A stretch of 64,000 nt of DNA from an uncultured Alistipes sp. (GCA_944320685.1 CALUIK010000002.1:1-64000), one strand, 5' to 3'. Shown: positions 37,158 through 46,238, counted from the stretch's first letter. Notes: generated by a model from the sequence alone, not told the origin. Made by a program: numbers and translations.

Positions 37158-37919
37158 ATGACGAAATTCATAGCAGGGCCTTGTGTCATCGAGTCGGCGG
37201 ATCTGCTCGATGCCGTGGCCGAACGTCTGGTGGCGATAAACCGCCGTCTGGGAGTGGAGATAATATTCAAGGCGTCGTTCGACAAGGCGAACCGCACATC
37301 GTTGTCGTCGTATCGCGGCGTGGGGCTGGAGCGCGGACTGCAGATGATGGACGACGTGCGCCGCAAGTGGGGCTTGAAGCTGCTCACGGACATACATGAA
37401 TCGTATCAGGCGGCTCCTGTGGGCGAGATTGTCGACGTGATACAGATTCCGGCGTTCCTGTGCCGTCAGACTGATCTGCTGGCTGCTGCGGCGCGTACGG
37501 GGCGCACGGTAAACATAAAGAAGGCGCAGTTCCTCTCGGGCGAGGATATGAAATACCCATACGAGAAGTGCGTGAAATCGGGTGCAGGAGAGGTGTGGCT
37601 CACCGAGCGCGGTAACATGTACGGATACAACAATCTGGTGGTGGATTTCCGCAATATCCCCGACATGAGGCGTATTGCCCCCACCGTTGTGATGGATTGC
37701 ACGCACTGCGTGCAACGTCCCGGGGCTGCAGACGGCAAGACGGGCGGCAACCGCGAGTACGTGCCGGCGATGGCTTTGGCTGCCAAGGCTTTCGGTGCGA
37801 ACGGTTTTTTCTTCGAAGTGCATCCCGATCCCGACCGCGCGCTCAGCGACGGGCCGAACATGTTGCGGCTGGACGACCTCGAAGGTGTAATAGCTTCGTT
37901 GTTACAGTCCGAAGCATAG
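37158..37919 (+). CDS. kdsA: 3-deoxy-8-phosphooctulonate synthase
   Basis: KdsA condenses phosphoenolpyruvate and arabinose 5-phosphate to Kdo 8-phosphate. The 253 residues show FIAGPCVIES, FKASFDKANRTS (PEP site), LLTDIHES, IPAFLCRQTDLL, and MDCTHCVQRPG followed by the FFFEVHPDP signature. The TDIHE and EVHPDP features fit KdsA. The length is slightly short but all motifs are present. It is cotranscribed with kdsB (85-nt gap) and kdsD (24-nt gap). Confidence 0.96.
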   Translation: MTKFIAGPCVIESADLLDAVAERLVAINRRLGVEIIFKASFDKANRTSLSSYRGVGLERGLQMMDDVRRKWGLKLLTDIHESYQAAPVGEIVDVIQIPAFLCRQTDLLAAAARTGRTVNIKKAQFLSGEDMKYPYEKCVKSGAGEVWLTERGNMYGYNNLVVDFRNIPDMRRIAPTVVMDCTHCVQRPGAADGKTGGNREYVPAMALAAKAFGANGFFFEVHPDPDRALSDGPNMLRLDDLEGVIASLLQSEA

Positions 37920-37943
37920 GGCGAATTAAGAAATAGAGATCAA

Positions 37944-38915
37944 ATGAACAGCAGTGCATTGACTTCACAGGAAATTCTCGACCTCGCGCGCCGTACGTTG
38001 CGCACCGAAGCCGAAGCGTTGGACCGCATGTCGGAGTTGCTTGACGGCAATTTCGTCGCCGTGGTGAACAGTATAGTGGAGAGCCGCGGCAAGGTTATCG
38101 TCACGGGAATGGGCAAGTCGGGCCTCGTGGGCCGCAAGATTGCGGCGACGCTGGCGAGTACGGGCACCCCGAGCTTTTTCCTTCACCCGGGAGAGGCGTT
38201 CCACGGAGATCTGGGTATGATTTCGGCCGATGACATAATTCTGGCTCTCTCGTATTCGGGCGAGACGGACGAGGTGTTGAAGATCGTGCCTTTCATCCAC
38301 AGCAACGGCAACCTGCTGATCTCGATGACGGGCAATCCCGAGTCGACACTGGCCAAAAACAGCGCCCTGCATCTCGATATCGGCGTGCGTGAGGAGGCGT
38401 GCATACTGCATCTTGCACCCACGACATCGACGACGGCACAGCTGGCTTTGGGCGATGCGTTGGCCGTTGCGCTGATGAAGGCGCGCAACTTCACTTCGAT
38501 GGACTTCGCACGTCTGCACCCGGGCGGCAGTCTGGGCCGCCGCCTTCTGATGACCGTAGGCAACGTGATGCGCAGCCATGATCTTCCCGTCGTGGGCCCC
38601 GCATGCGGCGCCACGGAGATGACCCATACGGTCAGCCGCGGCGGACTGGGGCTTATCATTATAATCGAGAATGGCCGTATAGAGGGTATCGTGACCGATG
38701 GCGACATACGCCGTGCGATGGAGAGCCGTCAGAGTGAATTTTTCAACATCAAGGCCATCGACATCGCCACCCGCTCGCCCAAAACGATAAATGTGGGGGC
38801 GAAACTTATCGAGGCCGAGAAGAAGATGACCCGTTACAAGGTCAACTCGCTGCTTGCCGTTGACGACGAAGGCAAACTTCAGGGCGTGATACAGATATAT
38901 GACATAAAATTGTAA
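37944..38915 (+). CDS. kdsD: Arabinose-5-phosphate isomerase
   Basis: KdsD isomerises ribulose 5-phosphate to arabinose 5-phosphate, the KdsA substrate. The 323 residues have a SIS domain (about 40-175: VTGMGKSGLVGRKIA, FFLHPGEAFHGDLGM, SYSGETDE) followed by two CBS domains (about 200-323), including IVTDGDIRRAM. Its place after kdsA makes the sugar isomerase role clear rather than the gutQ-type variant of other operons. With kdsB and kdsA it supplies the whole route to CMP-Kdo except the KdsC phosphatase, which is not seen here. Confidence 0.95.
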   Translation: MNSSALTSQEILDLARRTLRTEAEALDRMSELLDGNFVAVVNSIVESRGKVIVTGMGKSGLVGRKIAATLASTGTPSFFLHPGEAFHGDLGMISADDIILALSYSGETDEVLKIVPFIHSNGNLLISMTGNPESTLAKNSALHLDIGVREEACILHLAPTTSTTAQLALGDALAVALMKARNFTSMDFARLHPGGSLGRRLLMTVGNVMRSHDLPVVGPACGATEMTHTVSRGGLGLIIIIENGRIEGIVTDGDIRRAMESRQSEFFNIKAIDIATRSPKTINVGAKLIEAEKKMTRYKVNSLLAVDDEGKLQGVIQIYDIKL

Positions 38916-38963
38916 TTATTAGTATAAGGATTGCATGTGTGCTGCCGAAAAAATAACCCGATT

Positions 38964-40295
38964 ATGAAGAGACTTATATTAGTGTGTCTGCTTGTGTCAG
39001 GTATGTGTCTAAATACGCAGGCAGAGGAGCGTGACGGCTGGGTATCGCTTTTCAACGGCCGTAATCTGAAGGGATGGACCAGACTCGGAGGCAAGGCCAA
39101 GTTCAAGGTTGAAGACGGCGCTATCGTGGGCGTCAGCACCAAGGGGACTTCAAACACATTCCTTGCTACGGAGAAACGTTACGGCGACTTTATTCTTGAA
39201 ATGGAGTACAAAGTCGACGAGGGAGTCAATTCGGGCGTCCAATTCCGGTCGCAATCGCGTGCCGATTTCGAGAACGGCCGTGTATACGGGTATCAGTTCG
39301 AGATAGATCCCGCTGCGGTTACCGGCAATTGCGGAGTATACGACGAGGCGCGGCGCGGATGGCTCTACTCTTTGGAGAATGAGCCTCAGGCGCAGCAGGC
39401 GTTCCGGCACGGCGAGTGGAACAGGCTGCGTATCGAGGCTGTAGGCCATTCTCTTCGCGTGTGGGTCAACGGCGTGCCTACGGCGGATATAGTGGACGAT
39501 GCCGATAGTGATGGGTTTATCGCATTGCAGGTGCACGAGATCGGTGATTCCGACGAGAAGGCGGGCAGTACGGTGCGCTGGCGCAACATACGTATAAAGA
39601 CCGAAGATGTGGCTTCGGAACTTACGCCTGCCGACAATGCCATCGCCGAGCGTAACCATATCATGAACAGCATTTCGCCGCGCGAGGCTGCCGAGGGCTG
39701 GCGACTGTTGTTTAACGGCCGTGATCTCGACGGCTGGAAGAGCCTCGCGCGCGGCGGAGACATGGCCAAAGGCTGGGGCGTTGAGAACGGCGAACTGGTC
39801 ATCCATGCCAAGTCGGGTGCCGGCGATATAGTGACGGACCGCATGTACGGCAGTTTCGACCTGAAGATCGACTTCCGCATTACCAAGGGCGCGAACAGCG
39901 GTATCAAGTATTTCATCAATTCGAACGGCAGCGTCGGGTGCGAGTACCAGATACTCGACGACGAGAACCACCCCGATGCCAAGATGGGCTTTAACGGAAA
40001 CCGCCGTTTGGGCTCGCTGTATGATCTGATTCCCGCTGCCGGCTGGCAGCATGTCGACAGGTACGGCTGGAATACGGCGCGCATAGTGGTGCGCGGCGAC
40101 AAGGTGGAGCACTGGATAAACGGTCATAAGATCCTCGAGTACGAGCGTGGCAACATGATGTGGGATACGATCGTCTCGCACAGCAAGTTCGCCCGCGTTA
40201 AGGGGTTCGCGGCCGACAAGGAAGGGTATATATTGCTTCAGGATCACAACGACGAGGTACACTACCGCAATCTGAAGATACGTGTGTTGGACTGA
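38964..40295 (+). CDS. Secreted protein with two DUF1080 (3-keto-disaccharide hydrolase-like) domains
   Basis: A 443-residue exported protein with a signal peptide (LILVCLLVSGMCLNTQA) and two tandem DUF1080 LamG-like domains (about 25-210 and 235-443), each starting with the pattern WxxLFNGRxLxGW (WVSLFNGRNLKGW and WRLLFNGRDLDGW) and containing NSGVQFRSQ/NSGIKYFIN. DUF1080 proteins include 3-keto-disaccharide hydrolases and related sugar-binding proteins. The nearby Gfo/Idh/MocA oxidoreductase gives the same theme. The substrate is unknown. Confidence 0.88.
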   Translation: MKRLILVCLLVSGMCLNTQAEERDGWVSLFNGRNLKGWTRLGGKAKFKVEDGAIVGVSTKGTSNTFLATEKRYGDFILEMEYKVDEGVNSGVQFRSQSRADFENGRVYGYQFEIDPAAVTGNCGVYDEARRGWLYSLENEPQAQQAFRHGEWNRLRIEAVGHSLRVWVNGVPTADIVDDADSDGFIALQVHEIGDSDEKAGSTVRWRNIRIKTEDVASELTPADNAIAERNHIMNSISPREAAEGWRLLFNGRDLDGWKSLARGGDMAKGWGVENGELVIHAKSGAGDIVTDRMYGSFDLKIDFRITKGANSGIKYFINSNGSVGCEYQILDDENHPDAKMGFNGNRRLGSLYDLIPAAGWQHVDRYGWNTARIVVRGDKVEHWINGHKILEYERGNMMWDTIVSHSKFARVKGFAADKEGYILLQDHNDEVHYRNLKIRVLD

Positions 40296-40317
40296 TTTAC
40301 GAGCAGGAGGAGAAGTT

Positions 40318-40563
40318 ATGAAAGATACGGTTATTACCGTTGCCGTCAAGCGCCGCGAACTGTGGATCTGGCTTACTTGCTTTATCGTATCCAATCTGGT
40401 GAACATAACGACGATAATATGTTATACGACGCCGTGGTACGAAATATTCACGCAGCTCGGTTATGTGACGGTCATGTCGGTGCTGTTGTACGCACTGACT
40501 GTCGTTGCGCGTCTGGTGTGGTATGTAGTGCGCCGCCTTACGTCGTCGGAAGATAAGCGTTGA
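40318..40563 (+). CDS. Small two-helix membrane protein
   Basis: An 81-residue protein with two hydrophobic helices (about residues 15-37 and 44-68) and a basic C-terminus. I do not recognise a family. The start at 40318 is preferred over the frame to 40282, which overlaps the DUF1080 gene. Its stop overlaps the next candidate start, suggesting coupling with apbE. Confidence 0.65.
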   Translation: MKDTVITVAVKRRELWIWLTCFIVSNLVNITTIICYTTPWYEIFTQLGYVTVMSVLLYALTVVARLVWYVVRRLTSSEDKR

Positions 40564-41438
40564 CTGTGGAGGAGTTTCGATACAGTACCAAGAATGCCCT
40601 CCATCCCGTAGCCTATGCCTCGATCAAAGCGATGCACACACGGCTTGAGATGGTGCTGGTTGACATGGCCGAGGATGCGGCGCGAGCGCTGTGCGAGGCT
40701 GTCGAAACCGACACATCGGAGATGGAACGGCGTTTCAGCCGCCATGAGGCGGCTGCTGCGCTTACTGTGGTGAACATGCGCGGCGGGCGCGAAGCCGTAG
40801 GCGTAGACGACGAGTTGTTCATGGCGCTGGAGTTGTGCGAGGCATTCCGCCGCGGTACGGAGGGATATTTCGATATTACGGCCTGTTCGGACTGTGCCGG
40901 CGTCGGCGTGAGGGCTGGATATGCGCTTGATGCTGCGGCGCATACGGTGCGGCTGTACGGTGCGGGTACGCTGCTTGACATGGGCGGTTTCGCCAAGGGT
41001 TATGCGTTGGAACGTTTGAGGCGGCGCGTCGCGGATTCAGGCGTAACGCAGGCGGTGCTGAATTTCGGCGACAGTTCGATAGCGGCGATAGGGCACCATC
41101 CCTACGGCGAATGGTGGCCGGTGGGTGTCGGGGCCTCCGTGGGACAACCGTCCGTGGCGCACGAGTTCCGTTTGCGGGACAGCGCGTTGTCGGTATCGGG
41201 CCGCGGCCGCGGCGGAGAGTACCATATTTTCGACCCGCACAGCGGCGAACGGGTCGTCCGTGAAGAGACGGTCGTTGTCGAGGGGCGCTCGGCATTGGTA
41301 TGCGAGGTGTTGTCTACGGCGTTGTATGCGGCACCCGACTCCCGCAGAAAAAGCATAATAAGCCGATATGAAGGTTATGCGGCGACCGTCTTGCGATGCG
41401 GTGCAACCGGTGGTTGCAAGGTGCGCCGCGTGGAGTGA
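40560..41438 (+). CDS. apbE: FAD:protein FMN transferase
   Basis: ApbE attaches FMN covalently to Thr/Ser residues of target proteins such as Rnf/Nqr subunits. The 292-residue frame has AMHTRLEMVLVD near the start, and LLDMGGFAKGYALERL, NFGDSSIAA and STALYAAP in order. It lacks an obvious lipoprotein signal, unlike many ApbE proteins. The start is uncertain: a TTG at 40560 or GTG at 40566 gives the length quoted, and ATG only occurs at 40632. The neighbouring genes include no flavoprotein target. The overlap with the small membrane gene suggests coupling. Confidence 0.84.
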   Translation: MTVEEFRYSTKNALHPVAYASIKAMHTRLEMVLVDMAEDAARALCEAVETDTSEMERRFSRHEAAAALTVVNMRGGREAVGVDDELFMALELCEAFRRGTEGYFDITACSDCAGVGVRAGYALDAAAHTVRLYGAGTLLDMGGFAKGYALERLRRRVADSGVTQAVLNFGDSSIAAIGHHPYGEWWPVGVGASVGQPSVAHEFRLRDSALSVSGRGRGGEYHIFDPHSGERVVREETVVVEGRSALVCEVLSTALYAAPDSRRKSIISRYEGYAATVLRCGATGGCKVRRVE

Positions 41439-41488
41439 CCGGCCCTACGGAAATGGAATAAATGTAAAATAAATAAAACAGCGATACG

Positions 41489-42802
41489 ATGGACCGAAAG
41501 GAGTTTTTGAAGGATTGCGGCCGCATGGGGCTTGCCGGCTGGGTGCTGTCTATCTTTCCGTGGTTGGAGTCGTGCAGCGACCGGACGCGGCAGGAGGTGC
41601 AGGGCGAGAAGGCGCGTATAGGTATCATAGGTACTGGCTCGCGCGGCCTGTTCCATATACAGCATCTGTTACAGATGCCGCAGGTGGAGGTGACGGCGTT
41701 GTGCGACGACTATACGCCGCATCTGGAGGATGCCGCGCAGTATTATCCCTCGGCGAAACTTTACAGCGACTATCGGCGCCTGCTCGAAGACAGGAATGTC
41801 GACGGCGTCATTATAGCTACGCCGCTGTATCTTCATGCCCCGATGACGCTCGACGCCATGGAGGCGGGCAAGCGGGTGTTCTGCGAAAAGGCAATGGCAT
41901 ATTCGCAGGAGGACTGCCTGCGTGTGTACAACCGCCGCAAGGAGTTGGGGGCTGTGCTCTTTATCGGCCAGCAGCGCCTGTTCGACCCCAAGTACATCAA
42001 GGCCATGAGCATGATACACGAAGGACGCATAGGCGATGTCGTGGGAGTGCGCAATTATTGGTATCGCAACAACAACTGGCGTCGTGACGTACCGTCGCCC
42101 GAGCTGGAGCGCCGTATAAACTGGCGCCTTTACAGCGAGTATTCGCGCGGGCTGATGACCGAACTGGCGTGTCACCAGTTGCAGAACGGTTCGTGGTCGA
42201 TAGGCATGTTGCCCGAACAGGTGATGGGCTCGGGACACCTGGTGCATTGGACCAAAGAGGACAAACGCGATGTGTTCGATACGGTGAGCGCCATATTCAC
42301 CTATCCGAACGGGGTCAACATGACCTTCGAGTCGATCATATCGAACAAGCATTTCGGTATGGGTGAGCAGATCCTCGGCTCGCAGGGCACGATAGACCTT
42401 GTGTCGGGCCTCATATACAGCGACGAGCCGATGCCAAAGGGCAGCGGCATACACCAACTTGTGACGCAGATCGAAAACGGCATAATGAGCAATTCGGTAT
42501 TTGCCGGTACGAGCTGGGCTGCCGAGACGAGTCCGCTGGCTCCTGGACTGCCCATAATGCCGAATGTTACGGTGAATACGGGTGAGAGTACCATCGGTGC
42601 CGAGGCCGACGGCTCAAAGGAGATAATCGAGGCTTTCGCTAACGCCGTGATCACGGGCCGGCAGCCCGAGAAGATACTTGAGGAGTCGTATTATGCCTCA
42701 CAGTTCGCCTTGCTGGCCGACCGTGCCATGCATGAGAACAGGATTCTTACGCTCGACGACCGATTCAAGGTGCCGTACGAACCTATCCGTAACAGAGCCT
42801 GA
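41489..42802 (+). CDS. Gfo/Idh/MocA family oxidoreductase, exported
   Basis: A 437-residue NAD(P)-dependent sugar or inositol dehydrogenase-type protein. The Rossmann motif is IGIIGTGSRGLFHIQHL (about 39-55), with ALCDDY and FCEKAMAYSQEDC (EKP-like motif with Ala). The N-terminus reads DRKEFLKDCG with a following hydrophobic stretch and a Cys (ESC), resembling a Tat/lipoprotein signal with RK in place of RR. Such proteins in Bacteroidota are often exported and act on glycosides. Together with DUF1080 it suggests oxidation at C3 and cleavage of keto-glycosides; that is inference. Confidence 0.88.
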   Translation: MDRKEFLKDCGRMGLAGWVLSIFPWLESCSDRTRQEVQGEKARIGIIGTGSRGLFHIQHLLQMPQVEVTALCDDYTPHLEDAAQYYPSAKLYSDYRRLLEDRNVDGVIIATPLYLHAPMTLDAMEAGKRVFCEKAMAYSQEDCLRVYNRRKELGAVLFIGQQRLFDPKYIKAMSMIHEGRIGDVVGVRNYWYRNNNWRRDVPSPELERRINWRLYSEYSRGLMTELACHQLQNGSWSIGMLPEQVMGSGHLVHWTKEDKRDVFDTVSAIFTYPNGVNMTFESIISNKHFGMGEQILGSQGTIDLVSGLIYSDEPMPKGSGIHQLVTQIENGIMSNSVFAGTSWAAETSPLAPGLPIMPNVTVNTGESTIGAEADGSKEIIEAFANAVITGRQPEKILEESYYASQFALLADRAMHENRILTLDDRFKVPYEPIRNRA

Positions 42803-42836
42803 TATTGTATTGTGCACAAGGTAAAGGGTCCGGGCC

Positions 42837-44690
42837 ATGTACAAGGGTTTGCGTGAATATATGGAGGTATTGGAGCACCGCGGCGAGCTGTTGCGGGTTA
42901 CGGTTCCCGTGTCCCCGCGTTTCGAGATCGCGGAGATCACCGACCGCATGGCTAAAAGCGCTATCGGCGGCAAGGCCCTGTTGTTCGAGAATACGGGGAC
43001 GGAGTTTCCCGTACTGACCAATATGATGGGGTCGGACAAACGTATGGCGCTGGCGCTCGGGGTGGAGCGGCTGGATGATGTCGCCGTGCGAATAGACTCT
43101 CTTTTGGAAGCTGCCATGACGCCTAAAGGTTCGCTGATTGACAAGTTGCGGGCGCTTCCGTTGCTTGCCGAGATGTCGCGCTGGTTCCCGCAGCAGGTGT
43201 CGGGCCGCGGTGCATGCCAGCAGGTGGTGTACCGTGATGCGGATGCTGACCTTATGCGCCTGCCCATGCTTCAATCATGGGAGTGCGACGGCGGCGCCTT
43301 CGTCACGCTGCCCATGGTGCATACGGTAGACCCCGATACGGGGGTACGCAATGTGGGCATGTACCGCATGCAGCGTTTCGATGCCCGAACGACAGGCATG
43401 CATTGGCATGTCCACAAGACTGGCGCCCGCCATTACGACGCTTATAAGCGTGCCGGACGGCGTATGCCCGTTGTGGTGACGCTGGGCGGCGATCCCGTGT
43501 ATACTTACGCCGCGACGGCGCCGATGCCGGACAATATGGATGAGTATCTGCTGGCTGGATTCCTGCGGCGGTGTCCTGTGAGGCTGGTCAAGGCCCTGAC
43601 GTGCGACATTTACGTACCCGAGGATTGTGACTTCGTGATCGAAGGTTATGTAGACCCCTCGGAACCGAAGGTCATGGAGGGCGATTTCGGCGACCATACG
43701 GGTTTCTATTCTCTGAAGGACCTCTATCCTCTGTTCCATGTCACCGCTCTGACGCACCGCCGCGGTGCTGTCTATCCCGCCACGGTTGTGGGGGTGCCGC
43801 CCGAGGAGGATGCCTACATAGCGAAGGCTACCGAAAAGATATTTCTCGCGCCGATACGGCTTGCCGTACAGCCTGAAGTGGAGGACCTGTGGATGCCTGC
43901 GGCGGGTACGGCGCACAATCTGTCTGTCGTATCTATCGACAAGCGCTACAGAGGACAGGCGCATAAGGTGGCGCAGGCGCTGTGGGGGGCGGGCCAGATG
44001 ATGTTCAACAAATACATGATCATAGCTTCGGCCGGAACGCCGATACGTTCGTATTGTGCTTTGGCGGCGTTGCTGCGGCGGGTGGACCTGTCACGGTGCA
44101 TGATACGTACGGAGGGTGTCCTCGACGTGCTGGACCATGCTACGGCCACATGCGGATTCGGCGGCAAGCTGGCGCTGGACCTTACCGATACCGATCCGTC
44201 GGCGGAGGCGGCGGTGACGTTGCTGCCGGCGGAGGCGCACCCTGCGTGCGGAATCGAACTGTATGATGTGCGGCATGCGGCGGATCTCGGGCTGGTGATA
44301 CTCTATGCGGCCGCCTCGCGTCCCGACAGGGTCGATGCGGAGCGGTATCTGCAAGGGAACGGTTTCCGGAATGTCAGGTATGCCGTCGTCTTCGACTATC
44401 AGGCGGCGGGCGCGATGCGCGATGAGGATTTGTTGTGGCTGGCTGCTGCAAATACCGACCCGCGGCGCGACGTGCGCCTTACGGACGGGGGAACGATGCT
44501 TGTCGACGCGCGCAGCAAGCGCCCGGGACTGGCGGGCAATCCGGCGAGGTTCCCTAATGTGGCGATGTCGTCGTCGGACACCATACGCATGGTCGACAGC
44601 CGGTGGGAGGAGTACGGCATAGGGGAACGGCTTGAGTCGCCTTCGCGCCGTTACCGTAAGCTGTGGCTCTCGGATCGGGCCGAGTGGTAG
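42837..44690 (+). CDS. UbiD family decarboxylase
   Basis: A 617-residue UbiD-type protein. UbiD enzymes use prenylated FMN to (de)carboxylate aromatic or unsaturated acids. Visible family segments are the N-terminal YMEVLEHRGELLRV, MGSDKRMALALGV, the central HWHVHKTGARHYDAY, PEDCDFVIEGYVDP, GDFGDHTGFY, and AVQPEVEDLWMPAAGTAHN. The length is somewhat greater than the E. coli protein. Bacteroidota often use UbiD-like enzymes in menaquinone synthesis, but the substrate is not fixed by context. UbiX is not nearby. Confidence 0.88.
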   Translation: MYKGLREYMEVLEHRGELLRVTVPVSPRFEIAEITDRMAKSAIGGKALLFENTGTEFPVLTNMMGSDKRMALALGVERLDDVAVRIDSLLEAAMTPKGSLIDKLRALPLLAEMSRWFPQQVSGRGACQQVVYRDADADLMRLPMLQSWECDGGAFVTLPMVHTVDPDTGVRNVGMYRMQRFDARTTGMHWHVHKTGARHYDAYKRAGRRMPVVVTLGGDPVYTYAATAPMPDNMDEYLLAGFLRRCPVRLVKALTCDIYVPEDCDFVIEGYVDPSEPKVMEGDFGDHTGFYSLKDLYPLFHVTALTHRRGAVYPATVVGVPPEEDAYIAKATEKIFLAPIRLAVQPEVEDLWMPAAGTAHNLSVVSIDKRYRGQAHKVAQALWGAGQMMFNKYMIIASAGTPIRSYCALAALLRRVDLSRCMIRTEGVLDVLDHATATCGFGGKLALDLTDTDPSAEAAVTLLPAEAHPACGIELYDVRHAADLGLVILYAAASRPDRVDAERYLQGNGFRNVRYAVVFDYQAAGAMRDEDLLWLAAANTDPRRDVRLTDGGTMLVDARSKRPGLAGNPARFPNVAMSSSDTIRMVDSRWEEYGIGERLESPSRRYRKLWLSDRAEW

Positions 44691-44796
44691 TTTTCGGATA
44701 TGGTGGCAGTGGAGGGGGCTGTATGTGTGGAGGCCTTGTATTCTCTATTCTTGTCGAAGAACGGGTATCCACGATTATATTGGAAAGGGAGAGAAA

Positions 44797-45936
44797 ATGT
44801 TTTCGGATGAACAACGGCGCGGACTGATTGTCGTGGTTCCTTTGCTGCTCGCGGTGCTGCTACTGTCGGTGCTGGTCGAACGCAGGACGGAGCCAGTGTT
44901 GCTTGCCGAGCGCGGGCCGACGCGGACGGAAGCCGACAGCGCGGCCGTGTTGCGGCCTTTCGATCCGAACAGGGCCGAGTACGAGGAGTTGCGCCTGTGC
45001 GGCGTGCCGCCTGCGGCAGCGGCAGGAATCGTGCGCTGGCGTCGTTACGGCAAGGTTTATCGCATGAAGGAGGATATTGCGTTATGTTCGGGGGTGGACG
45101 ACTCGCTTTATGCACTGCTCAAACCGTATATAGTCATTGACGAGGAGCATGCCGCGCGGCCGCGTCGGGAATATTCTCCGCCGTCCCCGTCTGCGGAGCT
45201 GTCTGCGGGGAGCGGCGGTTCTCCCCGCGCAGAGAAGCGCACGCGAGAGATACGTCCGCGGCCATTCAGCCTCGACACCGTAACCGTGCCATTTCTTGTG
45301 GAGATGGGATTTTCGCCGCGTCAGTCCGAGGCGGTGTTGCGCTATCGCGACGCTTCGGGCGGCATACGGAACGAGGAACAGTTCCGCCGCTGTTATGTGG
45401 TGAGCGAGGAGATGGCCGACAGATTGGCACCCTATATCGTATTCGCCCCTGCGGAGCGTGCGGACACGGATTCGGATCCCTGTGTCGGGGCGGCGGATGC
45501 CGCTTATGGCGGGGCTGCGGCATTGGTGGAGATAAATACGGCCGATTCAGCCGCCCTGCGTTCTGTGCGGGGCATCGGCGAGAAGAGCGTAACGGCCATA
45601 ATGCGCTACCGCGAACTTCTGGGAGGATTCTACTCGGTGGAGCAGCTGGCGGAGCTGGATGTGGTGACGGAGAGCAATTATGAAAGAATTTTGACGCAAA
45701 TTTGTTGCGATAGTTGCAAAATATCGAAAATTGATATTAACTTTGCAAGCCCGAACGAGTTGATGCGCCATCCTTACGTATCGGCGAAGGCTCTGAGGCG
45801 TATAGTGAAACAACGACAATTGAAAGGAGGTTGGAGCGGAATCGGAGAGATGATCGATGACGACATATTTAGCGAGGAGGAGGCCGCAAGGCTTGCCCCG
45901 TATCTTCGATTCGCACGCGATACCTGCGATCGTTAA
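44797..45936 (+). CDS. Helix-hairpin-helix protein with an N-terminal membrane anchor
   Basis: A 379-residue protein with one N-terminal hydrophobic segment (about 9-28, GLIVVVPLLLAVLLLSVLVE) and several HhH modules: PFDPNRAEYEELRLCGVPPAAA, MGFSPRQSEAVLRYRDASGG, EINTADSAALRSVRGIGEKS and INFASPNELMRHPYVS. These resemble the ComEA DNA-binding module. A Pro/Ser-rich linker lies at about 120-165. The start at 44797 fits the membrane helix; the frame extends upstream into ubiD. DNA uptake or repair is a guess. The AT-rich C-terminal codons overlap a likely promoter. Confidence 0.82.
   Translation: MFSDEQRRGLIVVVPLLLAVLLLSVLVERRTEPVLLAERGPTRTEADSAAVLRPFDPNRAEYEELRLCGVPPAAAAGIVRWRRYGKVYRMKEDIALCSGVDDSLYALLKPYIVIDEEHAARPRREYSPPSPSAELSAGSGGSPRAEKRTREIRPRPFSLDTVTVPFLVEMGFSPRQSEAVLRYRDASGGIRNEEQFRRCYVVSEEMADRLAPYIVFAPAERADTDSDPCVGAADAAYGGAAALVEINTADSAALRSVRGIGEKSVTAIMRYRELLGGFYSVEQLAELDVVTESNYERILTQICCDSCKISKIDINFASPNELMRHPYVSAKALRRIVKQRQLKGGWSGIGEMIDDDIFSEEEAARLAPYLRFARDTCDR
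45713..45745 (+). promoter_or_regulatory. Likely promoter for rpsU inside the upstream coding sequence
   Basis: GTTG at 45713-45716 and TAACTTTG at 45738-45745 are spaced 21 nt, close to the TTTG, 19-21 nt, TAnnTTTG consensus. It lies inside the HhH coding region where the sequence turns suddenly AT-rich with unusual codons. A transcript would start near 45751 and reach rpsU (46047) with a long leader. Confidence 0.6.
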
Positions 45937-46046
45937 AATGGAGGCGGAAGGTCCGCAGAGTAGCGGACGCCGCAAAAAAGCAGGGCCGCAAAATGGCGGC
46001 TGTGCCGGTATAATATTCGAAAACAATCAAAACAAAACGGAACAAT

Positions 46047-46238
46047 ATGATTATCATGCCTGTAAAGGAGGGTGAAAACATCGAAAAGGCCCTCAAGAAG
46101 TTCAAGCGTAAGTATGAGCGTACGGGAGTGCTGAAGGAGCTGCGTCGCCGCCAGTATTTCACGAAGCCTTCGATAGCCAAGCGGGAGGCCCGTCAGCGCG
46201 CGATATACGTCGAGCACACCTACCGTCAGGAGGAGTAG
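46047..46238 (+). CDS. rpsU: 30S ribosomal protein S21
   Basis: A 63-residue bS21 with the typical N-terminus PVKEGENIEKALKKFKRKYE and the basic RREARQRA-like helix (KPSIAKREARQRA). S21 sits on the platform of the 30S subunit near the anti-Shine-Dalgarno region, and in Bacteroidota it is thought to help occlude that sequence. The start MIIMPVKEGE at 46047 is taken; MPVKEGE is a shorter choice. A terminator follows at 46286. Confidence 0.96.
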   Translation: MIIMPVKEGENIEKALKKFKRKYERTGVLKELRRRQYFTKPSIAKREARQRAIYVEHTYRQEE

